Source: Setoptus koraiensis (taxonomy: Eukaryota; Arthropoda). From it: 64,000 nt of DNA. This document shows, piece after piece, positions 37,000 to 48,310 of this stretch. The stretch lies in NCBI GenBank assembly GCA_048013815.1, contig CM106586.1, forward strand, positions 4,526,001 to 4,590,000. The letters are read 5' to 3'. Position 1 is the stretch's first letter; each line of letters starts with the position of its first letter. The position numbers and the translations under genes were made by a program. Under the pieces are notes generated by a model. The model did no database searches and was not told the origin of the DNA. It worked only from the letters and a program-made list of their open reading frames with translations.

Positions 37000-39900
37000 T
37001 CTTGCTAAAAGTCTCAGCTCGAGTGCCGACACATTGAGCCCTATAGTCGCTGGCACCATATAGGCTCACAAGTTGTCAGTCTCTCGAAATGTCTCCACAG
37101 ATTGCCGGCGAGCTCACTGGCGAGACACGCGGCTACAGACGCGTCCGTTGGAGCGGCGCAGCAAGGGGCCAATTTGATCAACTTGACCAACTTGACCTCG
37201 TTGACCCAAGTTAATCCTGTTTTGGCCTCACACTACATCTACGCTCTTATGTGTGTCATGTGTAAGACTCAAATCTCAGCAAACGCCCAGCTCTGTGTCA
37301 CGTGGACAGCGGCACAGATTGGCAAGGTGATCTTAATTTCAAATTTGTTTTTCACAACAACAATTTTCAATTTTGACTCTGGCGGGCACGGTAGCAACTC
37401 CGAGATTATGCAGTTGGTATTTTCAATTATTGCACCACAAACTATTGGGAACTATTGAAAATACCAACTAATCAATCATTGATAATTTAAAAGTGATGCT
37501 TCGGCGTGGGCGATGGACCTTGAAATTTTGCCAATGCCGTTCGAAAATTTACATCTACTTTTTCTGCAACGAAAAATGTCCATCGACCACTGTTACGTCA
37601 CACCCAAACGTATCCTGTGTTTGCTGGTGGCTAGATGAGAAAATTCAGCAGTCATCGTTAACTAACGGCGACAAGCAGATTATGGACGATTGTTCTCTCT
37701 TTTGCCGCATTTCCGTCTCACGATTTCTGTCAGCGGTCCAGTGGATTGCGTTTATCTGATGCCGAGCGGCAGCGAAACAAGGTGCCAACTGAGCATCGAT
37801 TTCTCAGAATTGACACGTTTCGTTTTGAGGCAACTTGAGCAGCGGCAACTTTCAGTGTGCCAGTTGGCTCGAATTGGCTTGAGTGAGCGGCCGAGTGCTG
37901 CCTTCGAATAGAAGGGTCACCCAAAGAGCACTCGTTCGAAGAATTATCCTTCGAGGGACGGCTGGCGATGTGACACGGCATGAGACGGACATTTCTTGTG
38001 CCTTTCATTTGGGGCCCGTTCCAGTGGTTGTGCTCGGGCGTAGGTGGCTCAGGTAGTTGCAGTGGCTCAAGTAGCTCTTGTATGGGTGCTCTGTTGATGG
38101 TGGGCAGCTGATTGAGGCCACTTTAATCCCGACGACAACACGCGGCTCTTGGCGAGTAACGAGAAGAAGCCGGCGGAATCGGAGAAGAGAGGCGCACTAG
38201 TGGCCAAAGTGGAGAGTAATTGAGCGAGCCAACGAGGGACTTGGCTGACCTCATCACCAACGTAGGTGTGTGACAATGATTAGATCAACTAATCATAATC
38301 ACGTTACTCTGGACGTTCTTTTGGACGCCCACAGCTGGCTCTTCTTTTGGCACTCGCGCTCGAGCTCAACACTTAAACTAGTGCCCGTATGAGGCCCGTA
38401 GATGTGCCTGGCTGGCCGGCCGGCCGGCAAGAGAAGCGAGTCAATTTTAGACAATTTCAACCAGCACAATTTCACAACAATGTGGCTCTCTCGCTCTCTT
38501 TTCTCGACTCGTAATCTTGTTGTTAGTGTCGCGAAAGTTTGCAGCGAGTTTGTGTGCCTGTAACATAGATGATGATGTCATTATTTATTATTTATCAAAA
38601 ATATCACTACCAACTGTGGCAAGCAGAGCAACTACATCGAGTATAACAACTATAACGGAGTATGTGAGTGTCATATCTTGCTCATATATCTCGTAGATTG
38701 CACACAACTACTGTGGCGGCCAACGCCTTAACTCTATTTCCTGTTTGGGGGCTTTTGAGGGCTCAGAGTTTGTCAGAGTTTGTCAGAGGGGGACTTTGGC
38801 CGCACAACACACACACACACACACACACAATGAGGGGATAAAGCGGCATGATGCGGCGCTATATGGACGATGATGGCGGTTACTGTCCATGTGTTTGGTC
38901 TGAATAAAGAGATAGGACACACACACCACGCCCATGAGCATATATCGGTGGGCCCCATCTATTATAATTGAACTGGACTAACTAGTGTCCGCGTGATGGC
39001 GCCAGCGAGTCAAGACAACGGCAACAACAACAACAACAACAACATCTGCTCCAGATTATCTTCACTTTGGGCCGGAGTACAAACACATGGGGCGCGCAAC
39101 GGCGACCATAATTGAAGGAAGCGCAGTTAGTCACTGGCCGCGCCGGCGGTCAATCCAATTTTATACTACTGTTGTTTTATTTGCACACTGCTCGCCAAAC
39201 AACGGCAACCACCGTTGTTGTTGTTGAACAGCGACAGCGACAACAACAACAACTGCAACAACAACTAATCATCTGATATGACCAGCGCAGCGTGGCCAGT
39301 GATGAGGCTGAATTTAGATTGGGCCTCAGCGACGCCGGGCGTTATGCTCGCCCGCTTGTCGCTGCACTCCTTTACGCCACCCACCAAAAGACAATATCTG
39401 GCCCACCATTGTCTGTTGGCTGCCAAAAAGCGCACACCAAATAGCGATTAAACGGCCTTGCAAGCCGGAGATAGTGTCAAATAGGGCGTCGGCCCCCCAA
39501 TCATAATAGGTGTTCGCTTTGCTGACTTGTTGTTGCTGTTGTTGTTGCTGTTGTTGTTTCTGCCGTTGTGTTCGCACCGTGCCAACACAACAGCATGTAG
39601 CAACAAAGATTTCAATCTTTCTTGCAGCACCCTCTGCTGCTTGTCAGTTTGACTTTGGCTGAAACAATCCGATCCAGAGTCAAGTTGTTGCAGTGGTTGC
39701 TGCGGCTGCCGCTGTTGCTGTTGTTGTTGTTGTTGTTGTCGGTTGGTTGTTGTTGATGGGTGCACATACGGCCCGATTGCGTAACTCACAATGGCGCTCA
39801 CTCGTCAGATTTTCTTTCGCCTTTCGCCTCCAGTCCGCCAGTTATCCGGCAGGCCAGCCAGCAGCGAGTGGCGTGGGCCGGATTCGGTAAATCAAAGGTG

Positions 39901-42054
39901 AGACGAGGCGCGTTGGAGCTCGACTCGGCTTCACGTGCGCCACCTATGTCAGTCGGACAAATGATAAATGCTGTGGATCAGCGGTCGGTCAGTGAGCCAC
40001 GGCAAGCATAATCCCGTAATGATATAAGTGCAATAATAATGATAATAACAGTTTGTGTTTGTGTGTGTCTCCCACAAACGGATACTCACTGCACCGAACG
40101 ACGATAGTTGAATATTGACCGCCAAGAACCAGCTAGTTAGAAAGAGAGAGAGAGCGAGAGAGGCCAAAGGTGAATTGGAAATTGAGAAAACAACGAGCAC
40201 GGGATCACGCGCTGCCAGCTAGCACGTGGTCCCATGCTCGACATGAAAATGAGCGGGCCCACAGTGGACAGCAGCATGCCCATGTTACATCATGCATGGA
40301 ACGGTTCATGGTTAGTGTCACTATCTGTCTCTCCACTTTCTGCCATGCCACACCAACAACAACAGCAACAACAGCAACAGCAGCGACAGCAACAACAGCA
40401 ACGACAACAACACTCACAGGTATGGGTGCAGTGGTCAGACTGCAAACAGTCGGTTATGATACACACAAAAACTACTACAATGAGTACTACTCAAAGATTA
40501 GAAATTCTCTGCCGAAATAAAACTCCGGTCAACTCAGGTGAGCCACTGACAAAAAAGAGGGACGCACGCAACTGAATGAATTAGATTCTCATGAATTAGA
40601 GAGAGCCTTGCAGAACGGAAGAACGGCGCTCGTCAAGGCCCCAAATTTGCAGCTTGCAATCATTTCATCATCGGGCGTTCTTTTCTGCTTTTCTCTGGCA
40701 CATTTCTCTCATTCCATGCACATTGCAACCATGTATTGTCGTCGTATCCACGCTGCCAGCCATGCCCAGTGTGTGCCAGGTATCTCGCAAGATCGCATAG
40801 AGACAACAACAAAGAATTCTGCCGAAACTACTACTTACACCACTAGTTTACTGGCCAATTGTGGGCCCCTACTGAATGATAAAAAAGCCATCTCTTATTC
40901 TGGGCCCCTCTCTCTTGCTCCCTCTGTCGTTCTTTCGCTCTCGCTCTCTCGTATCTCATCTTGGTTGGCCAGCACCATTCAATTGTGCTCGTGCCAGGCT
41001 CATCAATGGTCGCCTAGCAACCTTGTCGCTTTGGCCAAACCACCGTCAGTGCTCGCCTTCGATGGCTAATAAAGATTATTTTCATGTTGCCGCCTATACA
41101 CACACACCGGCGCCAGCACCATCTAAAGTGGCCCACAATGGCACAATTTCAACTGCCATCATTGCGAGAGATAGAGACAGTTCATACATGTATGATATAT
41201 CTTTAGGACGGAGGCCAGCATCTAAAGTGCTCTTTGTCTACTATTATGACACAAGTTTGTGACAATTGCATGATAATATGCCATCGGTGAGCACATAAAG
41301 AAATGGCCGTTGGCCCGCTCTTTATAATAATATTACTACGATCATATATATGTATGACACACAGATTGACGACAAAATAAAAACTGTGAGAGACAATGAC
41401 AGGGCCGTAAGGATGCCCAACAAATGCATTAGATCCCAGCACCGACACAGGGGCCACACGCCAGTCTAGGAGCTGACCATTATATGGCGTTATATAGGCA
41501 CCCAATCTCTTATACCGATTGCTCTATCGTCTGACCTAAGTAAATTGGCACAATATCCCTCTGCTCCAGGCGTCTCGTGTCAATGCCCACTGTCCAGTTT
41601 GGTTGCCATGTCAACTAAAGAATGTCCGTTCACACAAATGTACGCCCGAAAGTAGAGCAGAACCTACCTTCAAAACTAACACAATTGTAGTATTGGTTAA
41701 ACCCGAATGTTAATTCATCAGTGACGGCTAAGCAGTCACAATATGGATTACTGTCACTCTCTATATCATTTATAGACAATACTTGTTGATCGATTTCTTG
41801 CTTACATGTTTACATAATGGTTGAGACTAGATGAAATGGACGGCATAAAACATTTCCTGGGACCTAATTCCATCCCATTTGTATTGGTTGCTATAGTGTA
41901 GACGAGCACAGCAGACCAACAGTGGCTTCTTAATGGTTGGAAAGAACATAATTATTATTGTCAACATTTATTTGTGTGATTATAACTCTGTACAGTATAG
42001 TGGGACCCAAGTGATTGATGATGGTGTGTCAAAAATTATATCGATTGTTGCTGT
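37000..42054. other. Non-coding region leading to the gene-dense half, no gene supported
   Basis: Five kilobases with scattered CAA/TTG runs (39.02, 39.23, 39.53, 39.71, 40.35-40.41 kb), CA runs (38.81 kb) and one perfect inverted repeat (37.41-37.47 kb). Open frames such as 37493-37759 and 40608-41069 have no family features. Repeat density falls and AT content rises from about 41.5 kb. Confidence 0.5.
37412..37469. repeat. 16-bp perfect inverted repeat with 26-nt loop
   Basis: AGTTGGTATTTTCAAT at 37412-37427 pairs perfectly with ATTGAAAATACCAACT at 37454-37469. The overall size, about 58 nt, is in the range of a small hairpin RNA precursor, though the loop is large. Confidence 0.85.
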
Positions 42055-42107
42055 ATGATCGACATACATGGCTGGTCAAAGCTCTCATGACACAATACAT
42101 AGAATTC

Positions 42108-42995
42108 TCATTCAAATTGTAGATCATCGCTAATTTTGTTGTCGGCACTTCGACGATCGAACTTCTTTCTTGGATAACGAACTTTACGCATTTGTAAACT
42201 CGTAGGCTCCACTAAATTTCTACCCTGAAAGCTCTCCATTCGTTCGCGTAACATTGCATCAACTGGACATTTAACTTTGCGTAAGTTTGATGGTAGCTCG
42301 CTTGGAAGGCAAAATATTGGATCGGAAGGCTCAAATTTCTGAGTGAATCGCTGCAAGCGTCTTTTAGTAAGGCGTCTCCTTTCCACCAACCGTTTCAGTC
42401 TGTCCTGTTCATCCAATTGTTTTTTGATCTTCTTGATGCTGTTGAATTTGCTGAGACGAATATTACGCAACTTTCTCAGTTTTGCTTGTTTACGTTGTAT
42501 TCTATCTCTTAATTGGCGCATACGCTGTGAATGGGTTTTGCGTTTCTCTTGGACTACTCGATCTTTGAGCATTGCATCGAAGTCGGCCTCATCGTAATCA
42601 CTACAAAATTCATCAGATTCGCCTCCTTCCTCTTGGCTTGTTGCTGTCTCGTCACCAGCTTTGGGTATAAGATGTTCGATACCTGAAAATAACTCCTTGT
42701 GTTCAGCCACATCTAGTTCATCTGAGGCCACTTTGGGCGTTTGGACTGCTCTTCTCAAATGCTCCTCTCGCTGTAAATATTTCATTTCAGCCTTGGCCAC
42801 TGTGGCTAACAATTTATGATGGTCCTCTGGCGCAGGATTGTACGATTGGCCGGGATGGGGAATTTTCACGGCTTTCTGAAATTGAGGCTCCTTCCTTTGA
42901 CGCTTCGACGACAACCTTTTTGCCTCCTCAGGATCCAAATTGCTATCATCCCATAAATCGTAAGAGGGACCACTGTGTACGGATTTTATCTCCAT
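42108..42995 (-). CDS. NOP53: NOP53 ribosome biogenesis protein, copy A
   Basis: This single-exon 295-residue protein belongs to the NOP53/GLTSCR2 family. Family marks visible are YDLWDD at 12-17, HPGQSYNPAPEDH at 47-59, and a basic coiled-coil C-terminal half (about 150-225) ending in PTSLQMRKVRYPR. It has an acidic stretch at about 122-145. ELFSGIE at 101-107 may act as the LF-containing peptide that recruits the Mtr4 helicase in yeast Nop53; this is inference. The family acts in the nucleolus in 5.8S/ITS2 processing and 60S assembly. It differs from copy B by one residue (Val for Ile in the ERRRLTKRR region). It is divergently transcribed from a ZNF622 relic 420 bp away. Whether both copies are expressed cannot be told from sequence. 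Confidence 0.88.
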   Translation of the reverse strand: MEIKSVHSGPSYDLWDDSNLDPEEAKRLSSKRQRKEPQFQKAVKIPHPGQSYNPAPEDHHKLLATVAKAEMKYLQREEHLRRAVQTPKVASDELDVAEHKELFSGIEHLIPKAGDETATSQEEGGESDEFCSDYDEADFDAMLKDRVVQEKRKTHSQRMRQLRDRIQRKQAKLRKLRNIRLSKFNSIKKIKKQLDEQDRLKRLVERRRLTKRRLQRFTQKFEPSDPIFCLPSELPSNLRKVKCPVDAMLRERMESFQGRNLVEPTSLQMRKVRYPRKKFDRRSADNKISDDLQFE

Positions 42996-43415
42996 TTTAT
43001 GAATAAATACCTCACTACGTTATTCAGAATCTTCGTTAATTGATTTTCATTCAGTCATCTGTGTTTTCGAAAATATTCTATAATATCAATATTTCAGAAA
43101 TAAAATAGAAAAATAATAACGAGATAAAAAATATATAATAACAGCGTCAGAATTTGTGTTATTTTTCACTACGACGAACATTCAAGCCCACGTGTTTGCA
43201 GGACTTGAATGCCGTTTCATTCCCGCCATTGTTCGCATGAACTCATTCGACTGCGGTCACATGCTTATCTGTGAGAATAGCACTACCACTGTGTTAACAT
43301 CGATAATCACAAATATCAGGGTGATTTGTAATTGCATCATTAGTATTTATTATACAATCAAACAATATCAGTTGTCAATTTCTTTACCACAATCAACCGA
43401 CCTATAAAAGAAAAC
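42996..43415. promoter_or_regulatory. Divergent NOP53-A / ZNF622-A promoter with E-box
   Basis: The 420 bp between the two start codons aligns with the 337-bp spacer of copy B only in part. A block of about 60 bp (43168-43232) is conserved, including CAAGCCCACGTG. The CACGTG core lies at 43189-43194. Myc/Max-type factors bind this motif and commonly drive ribosome-biogenesis genes; its use here is inference. Confidence 0.55.
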
Positions 43416-44040
43416 ATGTCGAATCCAAACTATACATGTAAGGGATGCGGGGCAGCAATCAACGATGACTTGCTGAGGGAATATTTCAAAAATAAATGGT
43501 CTGTGGATAGGATCCCACAGATTTCCTCCAAAGGATTACACCAAAACAACCCAACACAAGGAACTTCGAGAGAGAAAGGTGCAGAATCCAGGAATTTTCT
43601 CGGAGAATCTAACCTACCGTCCATTGTACAGGAATTTTCTAAAAGAATCAGAGGAGCTCTCATTATGATGGATAAAGAGAAGGACGCTAATATAGACGAC
43701 AGTGACGAGTGGGAAACAGAGGAAGAGGACGTTGTCGTCGACGAAAAAACAGACAGTGACGAATGGGAAACGGAGGACGAGGACGTCGATATCGATATCG
43801 ATGAAAAAACAAACAGTGACGAATGGGAAACGGAGGACGAGATATCCGATTAAATGTGATACGAAAAAGATCAAGAAGAAACCAAATGAGTGATGAAAAA
43901 TGTTGTAAGACCAGATTTAGTTTATTTTGTGCCAAATAAAGTCCCACCGTGACCATAAACGTATTCTATACCAGAAAAGAGCTTCTCAGGTAACGCGACA
44001 TGTCTATGATCTAATGAACAGTTCAGATCCCATAATTGTA
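43416..44040 (+). pseudogene. ZNF622/REI1 relic, 5' half (copy A)
   Basis: A 145-codon frame (43416-43853) begins MSNPNYTCKGC, matching the start of the intact copy at 49536, but the two zinc-binding His residues of the first C2H2 finger are gone (YFKNKW in place of HFKTEW). The acidic SDEWETEDE motif, present once in copy B, occurs three times. After the stop, about 190 bp still aligns to copy B codons around TCLFC, with stops, frameshifts and deletions (for example GTTGTAAGACCAG near 43901). The 60S-binding core is lost. It is most likely a pseudogene; a retained small acidic protein is possible because the first 145 codons are open. Confidence 0.75.
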
Positions 44041-44222
44041 CAGATTATTGTTGATTGCTAATGACGTATGCACAAGCTAATCGTGTAAACTATCATGTAT
44101 TATTATGTGATCTGTCAATTGTAACCATATCAACCATATTGTATTGTTGTCTTGAAATGTGTGTTCTGTAGAATATCAATGAAGGCAATGCACGCTACCA
44201 AACCTACTACATGATTATTTCT

Positions 44223-46117
44223 TCATTTGCCTTTGTCTTGAATGCCCTGGATGCCATTCATCATTAGCATGAAATCATTTTTAACATCGCTAGCGAAATT
44301 GGCCACCTGAGTTTTAGTGTCAAGAGTTTCCACTGATTGCGTATAAGGATTGTACCGAAACACTCCCGGCCTGGGTATGGTCTTGGCGAAATCTCGCAAT
44401 TTCGCTTGCGCGTCCGCGAAACTCTCTGCCAAATAATAAATCGGTTGATAGGTTGTAATGGGGTATTCCTGTTGGCTTGTGGCCACAGGCTCAAATGGTC
44501 TTATCTCCACTTTTCCGCTCATGGCATTCTCTAGTTCGCCAATGCTAGACAATAGACCCGCACCATAGGCTTTTATTTGGCCATTTTGCTTGCACAAACC
44601 AAACTCTATGGTGAACCAATAGCAAGTGGCCAATTTCTCAATGTATTCGTCTGGGGCGCCCAACGAGGCCAATCCAATTTCCTGAGAGAAACGGGCAAAG
44701 TCCGGATCGGCAAACAGGGGTGCGTGACCCAACAATTCGTGACAGATGTCGGGCTCGGGGGTGTAGTCGGGATTTTTGTGATGCCGGATGTATTGTGTCG
44801 AGTGAAAAACTCTATAGGCCAGGCCAGCGAGAAAATCTCTAGAGCTCAACAAGCCCGCCACTGGTCGCAACGAGAAACCTGTAGAATCTGTTCGAATGGA
44901 TATTTGTTAGATAAATATTAACATTGCTAATCTCGATCATTCGTCATCAATTCATCATTAGTCTTATTGTTATAGAACGGTTAATACCTTTGAGAAATGA
45001 CGAGACATCTTCAAGCTGAGGAATGTTGTCGCGATTGTAGCCACAATTCTCTTCCATCAACGGGAAAATATGGTTATGTTCTTTGCACGCGTATTGTTTA
45101 TAAAGACGCGTAATTTTATCATAGATCACTCTCCATGTGGCGATCTCTGTCTCTGTATACTCCACTCTGGGTATGGGCTCCCCACTTGATTGATATGATA
45201 AAATTATGAAACACACATTACTTGGTGGTTAACCTGATTGAAGATCAATGTCAGTCGTTATGGCATGCAGCTGGACTTACTGTTTGTAATTCTTTGCTAT
45301 CTGAGCAAAGTAGCTCCTTCTAGCACGGTACTCCATATCGGTGAAACCCTGTTGATTGGTTTTTATGGTTAGTATGTTGGTCATTATGGTACCAGTTGAA
45401 TGGTATATTATTGATTATGATCAGCTATCTATATTATGGCAAAATCGATTCCCCAAAGAGTATCCGTCTAGAATAACACTTACCGGATGATCGGCATCCA
45501 GTTCCTCACCGTAGTTAAGAATATGGTCAACAATCATATCTAAGTCGCGAATTCTTCTTGGAAACCATGGTACTGTTGAATCGTTCATCTCGGAGCTTCG
45601 AGAGATAACCTCAAAAATGGTGGCGTCGAGTTCTGAGAAACAGTTCAAGAATTAATGGTTCAAAGAAGCTAATTGTCAACTTCATATCTTATTTTGACAA
45701 CTTAGCGATACTGCTTTTTCGCATTCGCCCTAGAGAGATATCAGACAGCCCCTGGCTCAATAATAATATCGATCAATATATCGAATGTCTGTTGAGCTTA
45801 CCATTTTTTAATCTATCTAGCGTCTCTTTGATGTTAGAGGTGGCCTCTATTTGCACAACAAATTCGTAGTTGTCTGGTAGTCTCTTTGAAGACCGAGACT
45901 CTATGTGTTTCAGATTGATTGAGTTATCCTTGAATTTATTCAATGCTTTAGCTAATGCACCCACTCCATCATTCAATGAGAACACAATTGTTGTTAGGCA
46001 ATTCTCATGTGTATCACTTATATATGAGGAAGTCTTGCGGGAAGCATGATGACTTTGGCCACTGTCACTAGCTAAACTAGTCTCCAATGGTCGCTCGATA
46101 AGAACCCCAGGACTCAT
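44223..46117 (-). CDS. PAH: Phenylalanine-4-hydroxylase, five exons
   Basis: Exons 46117-45802, 45632-45484, 45348-45281, 45184-44988 and 44887-44223 join in frame to 464 residues (human PAH has 452). Residues about 42-105 form the N-terminal ACT regulatory domain. RKTS at 27-30 sits where human PAH has its PKA site. The catalytic domain shows [36 protein letters not shown], and the iron ligands His293, His298 ([10 protein letters not shown]) and Glu338 (YWFTIEFG). A helical tetramerisation tail follows. The enzyme hydroxylates Phe to Tyr using tetrahydrobiopterin, iron and oxygen in the cytosol. Arthropod orthologues (Henna) can also act on Trp. All introns are GT-AG and 114-169 bp long. The gene lies between copies of the NOP53-ZNF622 cassette and appears intact. 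Confidence 0.93.
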
Positions 46118-47340
46118 TATGTTTCGATGAGAAAATTCAATATTAATTATCTAATATCTCTAGAATTTGGCACCCTTCGCTCGATTAGCTATTAATATTT
46201 TGCCTACAAAATTAGCCTACAATCAATTGACTACTATATTCTAGCAACTCTTTAGGTCACAATTTATTAATCTATATTTTACTAATTATGAGAATTGCTC
46301 ATTTATTCACTCTTTTCTAACTATCCTGGATGTTGAGCCGAATTAGAATCTAACAATGATGACTGTTGGAATAGTCGGATTTCAGGCAATTATTCCTGAG
46401 CTATTTGTTTGATGTTAGGACTGATTTGTGGTGAGATTTCGGGTAGATTGATAGCAATGGAGCCAGTAAGTTGGTTATCTCTCGTATCGTTTTTTGCATC
46501 TAGCTAGTTAAAAATAATTGTCGTCATTAGTTTATCGTCAATCACGACATCATGAGACAATAATAAATGATATTTGATAATGTAGGCCAGTGAGCTTGAG
46601 ATTGTTTCCTGGCTGAAACGCTGAGGGTTTGATTAAATTAGATGGTCTGATAACTACATTGTCTTTGCCCCACTCGCATTGGATCGTAGATTGACACACT
46701 TTCTTCACTTCAATTCTCTCTATCCCATGCTAGGTGGCCAGAATTCAAATCAATATCTAATCGTTGGACAAAAATGTACGATCGTATATTCTGTGTCAAT
46801 TTTTTTATTAGCAATTTTGATGTAGATGTTCACAGATATCACGCATCTGTCACATCAACAACAACAAGAACTCTATCGTATATTTGTCTTATCTAGATGA
46901 TCAATCATGGAGTGCACTTGTTTGCTTTTTATCTTATAGTATCCGAGCACACAACATGATCAACCCAAACCAGTTGAACACAATTCAAAATGGCACAATT
47001 AGTAAGACCCTGGCTCTATCTATCGTTCCTCGTCAAGAGTTTATTGCATAAATACTTGTTGACAGTTATTGCTGTCTTAGTGTGATGATGAAATTGATTA
47101 TCAATTGGCGGCTTCGAAAAAAACTTCATCACATCTTCTATCACCAATTCCAAAATGTGTTACTATTGGTGTTAATTTATTGTTTTTATCTCAGTCAATT
47201 GAATAATAGTTCTGATGGTTGATTTAAGTGATTATAGTGATAAGGACTCTGGTGACGCTGATCTAGATTATTCCATGATCTAGCAACGATCAATTTTTGA
47301 TTTGTCTACATTTCCAGGCGACGACAACAGTTTATTCAAT
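46118..47340. other. AT-rich spacer, no gene seen
   Basis: About 1.2 kb upstream of PAH without open frames of note or recognisable repeats. It probably contains the PAH promoter on its left side. Confidence 0.6.
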
Positions 47341-47354
47341 TTATAAGCTTTCAT

Positions 47355-47512
47355 AATATAACACATAAGATTCTCATCCAAATTGAAGATCATTGCTGAT
47401 TTTGATGTCGACGCGCCGACGATTTAACTTCTTGGATAACGAACTTCACAAATAGCACACGATTGCTTCAGCTTTGCTTGTCCACGTTTTATTCTATCTC
47501 TTGAACAATCTA
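47355..47512 (-). pseudogene. NOP53 3' relic
   Basis: The sequence from ATTCTCATCCAAATTGAAGA through CTTGGATAACGAACTT aligns to the last codons of NOP53 (42110-42185 and 48313-48388). It then jumps to the CTTTGCTTG...TATTCTATCTCTT segment about 300 bp further in. Substitutions, a shortened middle and lost frame show a decayed third copy. Confidence 0.75.
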
Positions 47513-47544
47513 AAAGAAGAAACTTCGAAAAAAAAAAAAGAAAT

Positions 47545-47785
47545 GAAATCGATTCGAAAGAAATGTGGATTGATGACAATGAGCAAATGCACATGACTCG
47601 AGCAGGCAAGTTCATCAGTCATAGAAGTATATAGTAATACTAGTGGACAGGCTCGGCAGGTAGAGCTCCTTTTACAATTGCAAACGATTTAGGGAGGGCC
47701 AACAAATTCAAAAAACGAGATAGTTCTCAGAACCGGAATGCGAGACAATATGACTATGAGAGGTATAATTCGACAAATTTGAAGA
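47545..47785 (+). pseudogene. ZNF622/REI1 3' relic
   Basis: ATTCGAAAGAAATGTGGATT and the following GCAAATGCACAT...CGAGCAGGCAAG match the intact gene at about 50321-50390. After an internal deletion it matches GTGGACAGGCT...AGAGCT and ATAGTTCTCAGAAC...AATATGAC at about 50580-50690. Stops and deletions break the frame. It does not overlap the 5' relic at 43.4 kb, so together the two cover both ends of the gene. Confidence 0.8.
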
Positions 47786-47832
47786 TCTCTTGGTCAACCG
47801 AATATGTGGTTTGGGTTGTGAAAGGAGTCAGG
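47775..47832 (+). pseudogene. UGT 3'-end relic
   Basis: About 40 bp (GAAGATCTCTTGGTCAACCG and flanks) match the last codons of the intact UGT at 52604-52635. It joins directly to 3' flanking sequence shared with that gene. Confidence 0.7.
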
Positions 47833-48007
47833 AGAAAAGCTTGAAACTACGGCAGAGCCCATTATGGAATCACACAAAACAAAACAAGAATTCTAAGGAA
47901 AAAGACAATCGCGTTCAACAATCGCAAAACCATTATCAACCAAGGCTGATACCGTTTTATTATAATACACTATACAACTGATCTGATGGTCCATCGATCG
48001 AGTGACT

Positions 48008-48229
48008 CTATTGTGGATCTGATCGGTAATCCTCCATCCCGGGCTTCTTAGCTGCCTGGCGATCGAGTTCGCTTTGCGCAATGCTAGCATTTCCATCATA
48101 AGATTGTTCTATCACTTTGGCCTCTAGTTCGGCCTTATCTTCGTCGAAGGTCCAATTTTTACATTTGAGTTTCTGCCTTTCCGAGAATTTTTCTCGAATG
48201 TCTTGACAACATTGGAAGCAGAAGGTGCA
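48008..48229 (-). CDS. C-terminal frame of unknown gene X, copy A
   Basis: An open minus-strand frame of about 73 codons ends RQAAKKPGMEDYRSDPQ and a TAG stop at 48010-48008. A homologous frame occurs downstream of the intact UGT (52876-53055). The two share AELEA-VIEQSY-NAS and the whole C-terminus, and several differences between them are synonymous in this frame, which supports coding. Copy A also has a cysteine-rich start (CTFCFQCC) absent from copy B. There is no start codon, so this would be a terminal exon or a fragment. I do not recognise the family. Its upstream end abuts the NOP53-B duplication boundary near 48257. Confidence 0.35.
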   Translation of the reverse strand, partial: CTFCFQCCQDIREKFSERQKLKCKNWTFDEDKAELEAKVIEQSYDGNASIAQSELDRQAAKKPGMEDYRSDPQ

Positions 48230-48310
48230 TTATTCTCGCAGGGATCGTAGTTAGATAATGATCGACATACATGGCTGGTCAAAGCTCTCATGACACAATA
48301 CATAGAATTC

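Larger units (their letters stand above)
27000..37000. other. Non-coding region with octamer motifs, microsatellites and inverted repeats
   Basis: No gene is supported here. It contains long CA/GT runs, interrupted GTT/CAA blocks (29.15-29.25, 30.02-30.08, 35.35-35.61 kb), an 11-bp array at 32.12-32.22 kb, a GGTGCG array at 33.03-33.11 kb, a 12-bp array at 34.69-34.76 kb and a GCCAACA array at 36.78-36.83 kb. Seven exact ATGCAAAT octamers (either strand) fall in 27.76-33.67 kb. Clean hairpins occur at 30.66 and 31.53 kb. Confidence 0.55.

Noticed and set aside
1-42054. Transposons or integrated viral sequence
   Set aside because: No reverse transcriptase, transposase, integrase or capsid motifs appear in any frame I inspected, and no long terminal repeats with target duplications were visible. 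Short non-autonomous elements cannot be excluded by eye.
47893-48099. Minus-strand frame ending IVERDCLFP, also seen at 52620-52967
   Set aside because: It is shared between duplicates only because the DNA is duplicated. Substitutions fit the alternative X frame better, and this one spans UGT 3' sequence.
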